Below are positions 60,521 to 64,000 of a stretch of 64,000 nucleotides of DNA, piece by piece. Source of the stretch: Acheta domesticus (Eukaryota; Arthropoda; Insecta; Orthoptera; Gryllidae); contig JAHLJT010008756.1 of NCBI GenBank assembly GCA_031308135.1, positions 106,109,271 through 106,173,270 of the forward strand, written 5' to 3'. Numbering within the stretch: the first letter of the stretch is position 1; each line of letters opens with the position of its first letter. The notes below the pieces were generated by a model. The model did not search any database and was not told where the DNA came from. It saw only the letters and a list, made by a program, of their open reading frames with translations. The position numbers were made by a program, and so were the translations under genes.

Positions 60521-60740
60521 ACACCCCCTCCACCTGCAACCTGCACTAGGCCCTCTTTGGAACATGCTGACATCACCGTGACGTACTCCTGACATCGCCG
60601 TGGTGTGCGCACCATGTCATGGTGACGTGGACATGGGTCACGTGCTGACGTCATGGGGTCGGACGTCACTGTGACGACACGGATGTTCCGGAAAGGAGCA
60701 ACTCCTACTACTAAGAGCTCTGATATACATTAACTAACAA

Positions 60741-62880
60741 ATATTATAGTGTTTACAAATTTCTGGACATGTGCATATTAACGGCATGAGAAATCTTTCT
60801 AAAAAATTACAATTGTGTAGTTTTTGAAAAATCAAAAATTTCCTCAAAATGCATATTACGTCATATTAAAGGGTGCAATTAACACTATTCCCTCGAAAAG
60901 TTTGAAGAAAAGATTTGGAGTCATTTATGAGAAAACGGCGTTTGAGCGTTCCTGAAAATGCAAAATTTTGAGGAAATTTTCACAGGAAACGGTTGGGTTT
61001 TGGAGAAACTTTTCAAAAATTTGGTGTTAACCGTCGGATCTAAGCCACCTTAAATATCGGACTAAGCCACCTTAATAAGTGTATTATACTCTATTCTTAT
61101 AAGAAATTAAAAGAAAAAATTTCGCCGTTTCTGAGATAATTTTGAAAATCTCTGGGGGTCTTCATGTAAAGTACTCAAATTTTGAAGAAAGTTTTTCAAA
61201 ATCTCAAATCTCAGCCTACTAGAGCCAGATGGACAGTTGGAAAAATTCCAACGCATAGTTTAGGGGCTACTGTAATTGCCAAAATTGAAGCTCTTTTTCA
61301 CAGGAATCTTTCGTCGTTTCGAAAAACTTCAGGAGAAGTCATTTGAAGCTCTTATAAAACAGTGCGTACAAATTGCTGGAAATGTGCAAATTAACGGTGT
61401 CTTTAAAAAATTACAATTGAATAATTTTTGAAAAAAGAAAAAAATTCCCCAAAATGAACTTGACGTCATATTGAAATGTGCAATTTGCATCATCCGTTCG
61501 AAAGGTTTGAAGAAACAATTCAGAGCCATTTTTGAGAAAATGACGTTTGAGCATTTCTGAAAATGCGGAATTTTGAGCTAGTTTTCGTAGAAAACGGTTG
61601 AATTTTCCAGAAACTTTAAATGACATTATTTAAAGTACGTGTACTCATGAATGATATAATGTGAACAAATCGCTGTTAATGTCAATATTGAGAACGTGAG
61701 ACAAGTTTAAAAAATTTCTGTTTTGTAATTTTCGAAAAAACAAGTAGAACAATATGGCTTTAATGTCATCTCATAGACTACACTGGGCACTATCCTTACT
61801 AAAAGTATAAAGAAAAAATTTCGAGCCGTTTTTGAGAAAATCTTGTTTTCGTAGTTTTTTAAACATTGCACATATTGCACGCAATATTGCGCGAAAATTA
61901 CTAAAATTTTCAAAACAGTGTACATGACCTTAATGAAAGAACTCTGTATGAAGAACAAATTTTATTTGAAGAAAAATATCTTTCTTTAATTTTGTAGTTG
62001 TAGGAAGAGGCCTAAGAAAATTCAAACTTTTTTAATTTTCGAAAATTCGGAGTTAACCGTGAAAATAGGACTTATGTCACCTTTAAATGTGTATTTTACT
62101 CTATTCTTACAAGAAATTTAAAGAAAAAATTTTGAGCCGTTTTTACGAAAAGTTTGAAAATGTCATGAGTTTCATGTAAAGTACCAAAATTTTGAAGAAA
62201 GATATTTAAAATCTCACAGCTTCAATGGGACCAGATCGACAGGAGTTTCTTCAATTTGAAAAAATTCCCAAGTATGGTTTAAGTGCTAGTGTTGTTCATA
62301 GACGGTCGGACGAACAGACAGATGGACAGTCGGGTTTTGCTTTAAATTGGTTTTTCGGTAACAAGGACCCACTAAACAGGGATTCAGTCTACACCACATA
62401 TTAGGGGACTTTTTTCTTAACGGGATTTTTCCATTTTCACTTTTCCCTATACGTTCATATATGCGAAGTAATATACTCGTACGTGGAGTAGGGAAAGTTA
62501 CGTATTGCTGCGCGTAAAAACGACGAATTTTTGGCAGAAAAAATTAATTGCCTTGCCGTGATAACGAAACTAGTGGTGCTCCAGAATGGCGCAGACTTTC
62601 CCGTATTAGTTATCTATTTCTATATTTTGGAATAGATGGTGCAATTAGCACTATCTGTTTCAAAAGTTTGAAGAAAAATTTGGAGACATTGATGAGAAAA
62701 TGGCGTTTACGCGTTTATGAAATGTGAACAAATCGCCTTTAATGTAAATATTACCGACGTGAGAGACAAGTCAAAAAGTTACATTTTCGTAATTTTCGAA
62801 AAAAACAAAAGAATAGACCAATATGACAATAGAGCAATAAACAGTGTTCCACCGCAACATAGACAAATTTAAAACAACAG
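60741..62880 (-). repeat. Dispersed repeat X, long degenerate array
   Basis: Repeated sub-blocks: 60741-61020, 61368-61615 and 62600-62760 (GTGCAATT, GTTTGAAGAAA, GAGAAAA..GCGTTT), and 61075-61260 against 62080-62300 (ACTCTATTCTTA.AAGAAATT, TCATGTAAAGTAC, TTTTGAAGAAAG). It ends with GGTTTTTCGGTAACAAGGAC and a TTTCCCTATACG...GTAGGGAAAG palindrome near 62448-62498, the inverse of 23330-23900. No coding capacity. Confidence 0.65.
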
Positions 62881-63590
62881 AAAAACACTCATTCATACAA
62901 TATTTACATTTCATTCATACTATGAGACATACGCATTCTCCCTAGATGGCCTTTATTTTGTAAATAAGTTTAACTTAAAAATTGTTTACATGCTTGGCCT
63001 TGAACATTAAAAATAATAACTCTCGTCGCATCTATCATGTGCGTGTGCAGTTCACTTCTCTTTTTGTGGCGATGTCGCAACTGCGGCCGTCTTCTTCGAC
63101 GTCCAAGACAGCATCCCCAAGTACCAGTTGTGCCGACACCATGTAATTAATCACGACTTCTCGACTAACTCAAATTTCACTACTCAAAAAAACTCACAAT
63201 GTTTTCCTCCACGACCGAAAGTCATTTAACGACATAGCAAAACATGCGGTCCTCTCACCTCCGAGGCTGAACATCTTCTCACGAAAGGTATTGTTGAGAT
63301 TTCTCAGCAAAACCTTTCATCGACAAAACACATTATCTTCGTCATTTGTCCTTCTTTATTGACACTTAATATTTCTAATTTGCGCTTCTCCGGCGTCCCC
63401 TTAATGGTATTTGCCAAAAATTCCCAAAATTCCCGTTTTAAACTGTTTATTCTTCCGAAACACCCAAATTTCCCATTATTCAGTCCGAATTTCGTAATTT
63501 CCTAACATCCTCGCACCAGCGATTCTCTGTCAATTGTCTTTTGACAACAGGCGGAATACAGTCACCCTGTTTAATCGAAAAACACACACT
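62881..63590. other. No gene recognised
   Basis: AT-rich DNA without long ORFs or repeat partners in the window. Confidence 0.45.
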
Positions 63591-63599
63591 TGCCGCCTT

Positions 63600-63842
63600 A
63601 TAAAATACGTTTGCTCATGTACAAAATTGTTCTGAATTTTTCCGTAAGCTATTTATGGTCTTAAACTAATATTTGTTTATCGCGGCATTCCATACACCCA
63701 AAAAATATCCGCACGCCATTCTGCAGTCATTTGTTGAATCTACTATCGTCCGTTCACGCACAAAAGCGTCCGCCTCCTAAGTCGGCTTCCTCTGCGACGG
63801 TTTTTCATTGTATAAAGATACAAATCATTACAACTCCCCCCG
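63600..63842 (-). mobile_element. Possible LTR start with polypurine tract, minus strand
   Basis: On the minus strand, TTAAGCGGGGGGAG (63832-63845) is a typical polypurine tract and is followed by TTGTAATGATTTGTATC, a TG-started LTR-like sequence, with TTTTATAAGGCGGC (TATA-like) about 240 bp on. The other boundary lies outside what I can define. Confidence 0.35.
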
Positions 63843-63889
63843 CTTAAGATGTCACTCAGTCGTTGACACAGTCCACGAGTAGTCGACAT

Positions 63890-64000
63890 CTCTTGATGTA
63901 CACACCTGTCGAGGCGTCCACATACATGCACTTGTCGTTGTCTAACGTACACGCACCTGTCGCGGCATCTAACAATACCCGCACTTGTTGGCGTTCACAA
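63890..64000 (-). repeat. Degenerate ~28-bp repeats at the window edge
   Basis: CACCTGTCG.GGC.TC and GCACTTGT.G alternate. Read on the minus strand this translates to repeated L-D-A-x-TG-like segments (VLLDAATGACTLDNDK, YVDASTGVYIKRC), just before the polypurine tract. It may be the 3' end of an LTR-element ORF. Confidence 0.35.

Overview
This window looks like arthropod, most likely insect, nuclear DNA from a large, transposon-rich genome. The evidence is an AT-rich, microsatellite-laden sequence, a spliced animal cell-cycle kinase gene with canonical GT-AG introns, and insect-type LINE, Transib, hAT, PIF/Harbinger, Tc1/mariner and LTR elements. I cannot name the species. No bacterial operons, CRISPR arrays, rRNA or convincing tRNA genes are seen.

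The only host gene I can support is the 3' half of a cyclin-dependent kinase on the + strand, best matched by Cdk1/cdc2. Its exons lie at 2108-2271, 4177-4318 and 29093-29203, followed by a 3' UTR with AATAAA at 29851. Positions 1-2107 are the upstream intron. The last intron (4319-29092, about 24.8 kb) is a stratified graveyard of mobile elements. A non-LTR retrotransposon with a restriction-like endonuclease (R4/R2-like) begins near 13803. It is split by a 2.2-kb element with Transib-type ends (15088-17276) and then, at its reverse-transcriptase active-site motif, by an 8.4-kb element flanked by TTAA (18492-26891). The latter contains Sola-like, LINE and hAT-like insertions. A separate 2.8-kb palindromic Sola-like element with 4-bp target duplication sits at 10385-13178 and itself contains a second R4-like fragment and a small palindromic MITE.

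From 29.9 kb to the end I recognise no host gene. The order is: a Tc1-type MITE (32176-32386), a solo LTR (32572-33728) with a hAT MITE next to it, hairpin-rich DNA and an unknown ORF (35.2-35.7 kb), a decayed I-superfamily LINE (36.6-39.2 kb), Harbinger fragments and a whole Harbinger-like element (44140-45499), a Tc1/mariner element (45656-46793), a hAT element (48190-48985), a second copy of the solo LTR (49844-51022), and a dispersed repeat also present at 1 and 42.6 kb. At 55052-57790 lies a nearly complete RAG1/Transib-type DDE transposase gene. It is broken by one stop codon, one hAT insertion with perfect 8-bp duplications and one 13-bp duplication. The end of the window holds degenerate repeats and the probable edge of an LTR element.

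The most interesting material is the Transib/RAG1-like transposase together with an unlinked element whose 37-bp terminal repeats start with CACGGTG and carry A-rich blocks at spacings reminiscent of recombination signals. Family names for mobile elements rest on recognised motifs, terminal repeats and target duplications read from the sequence, not on database searches.
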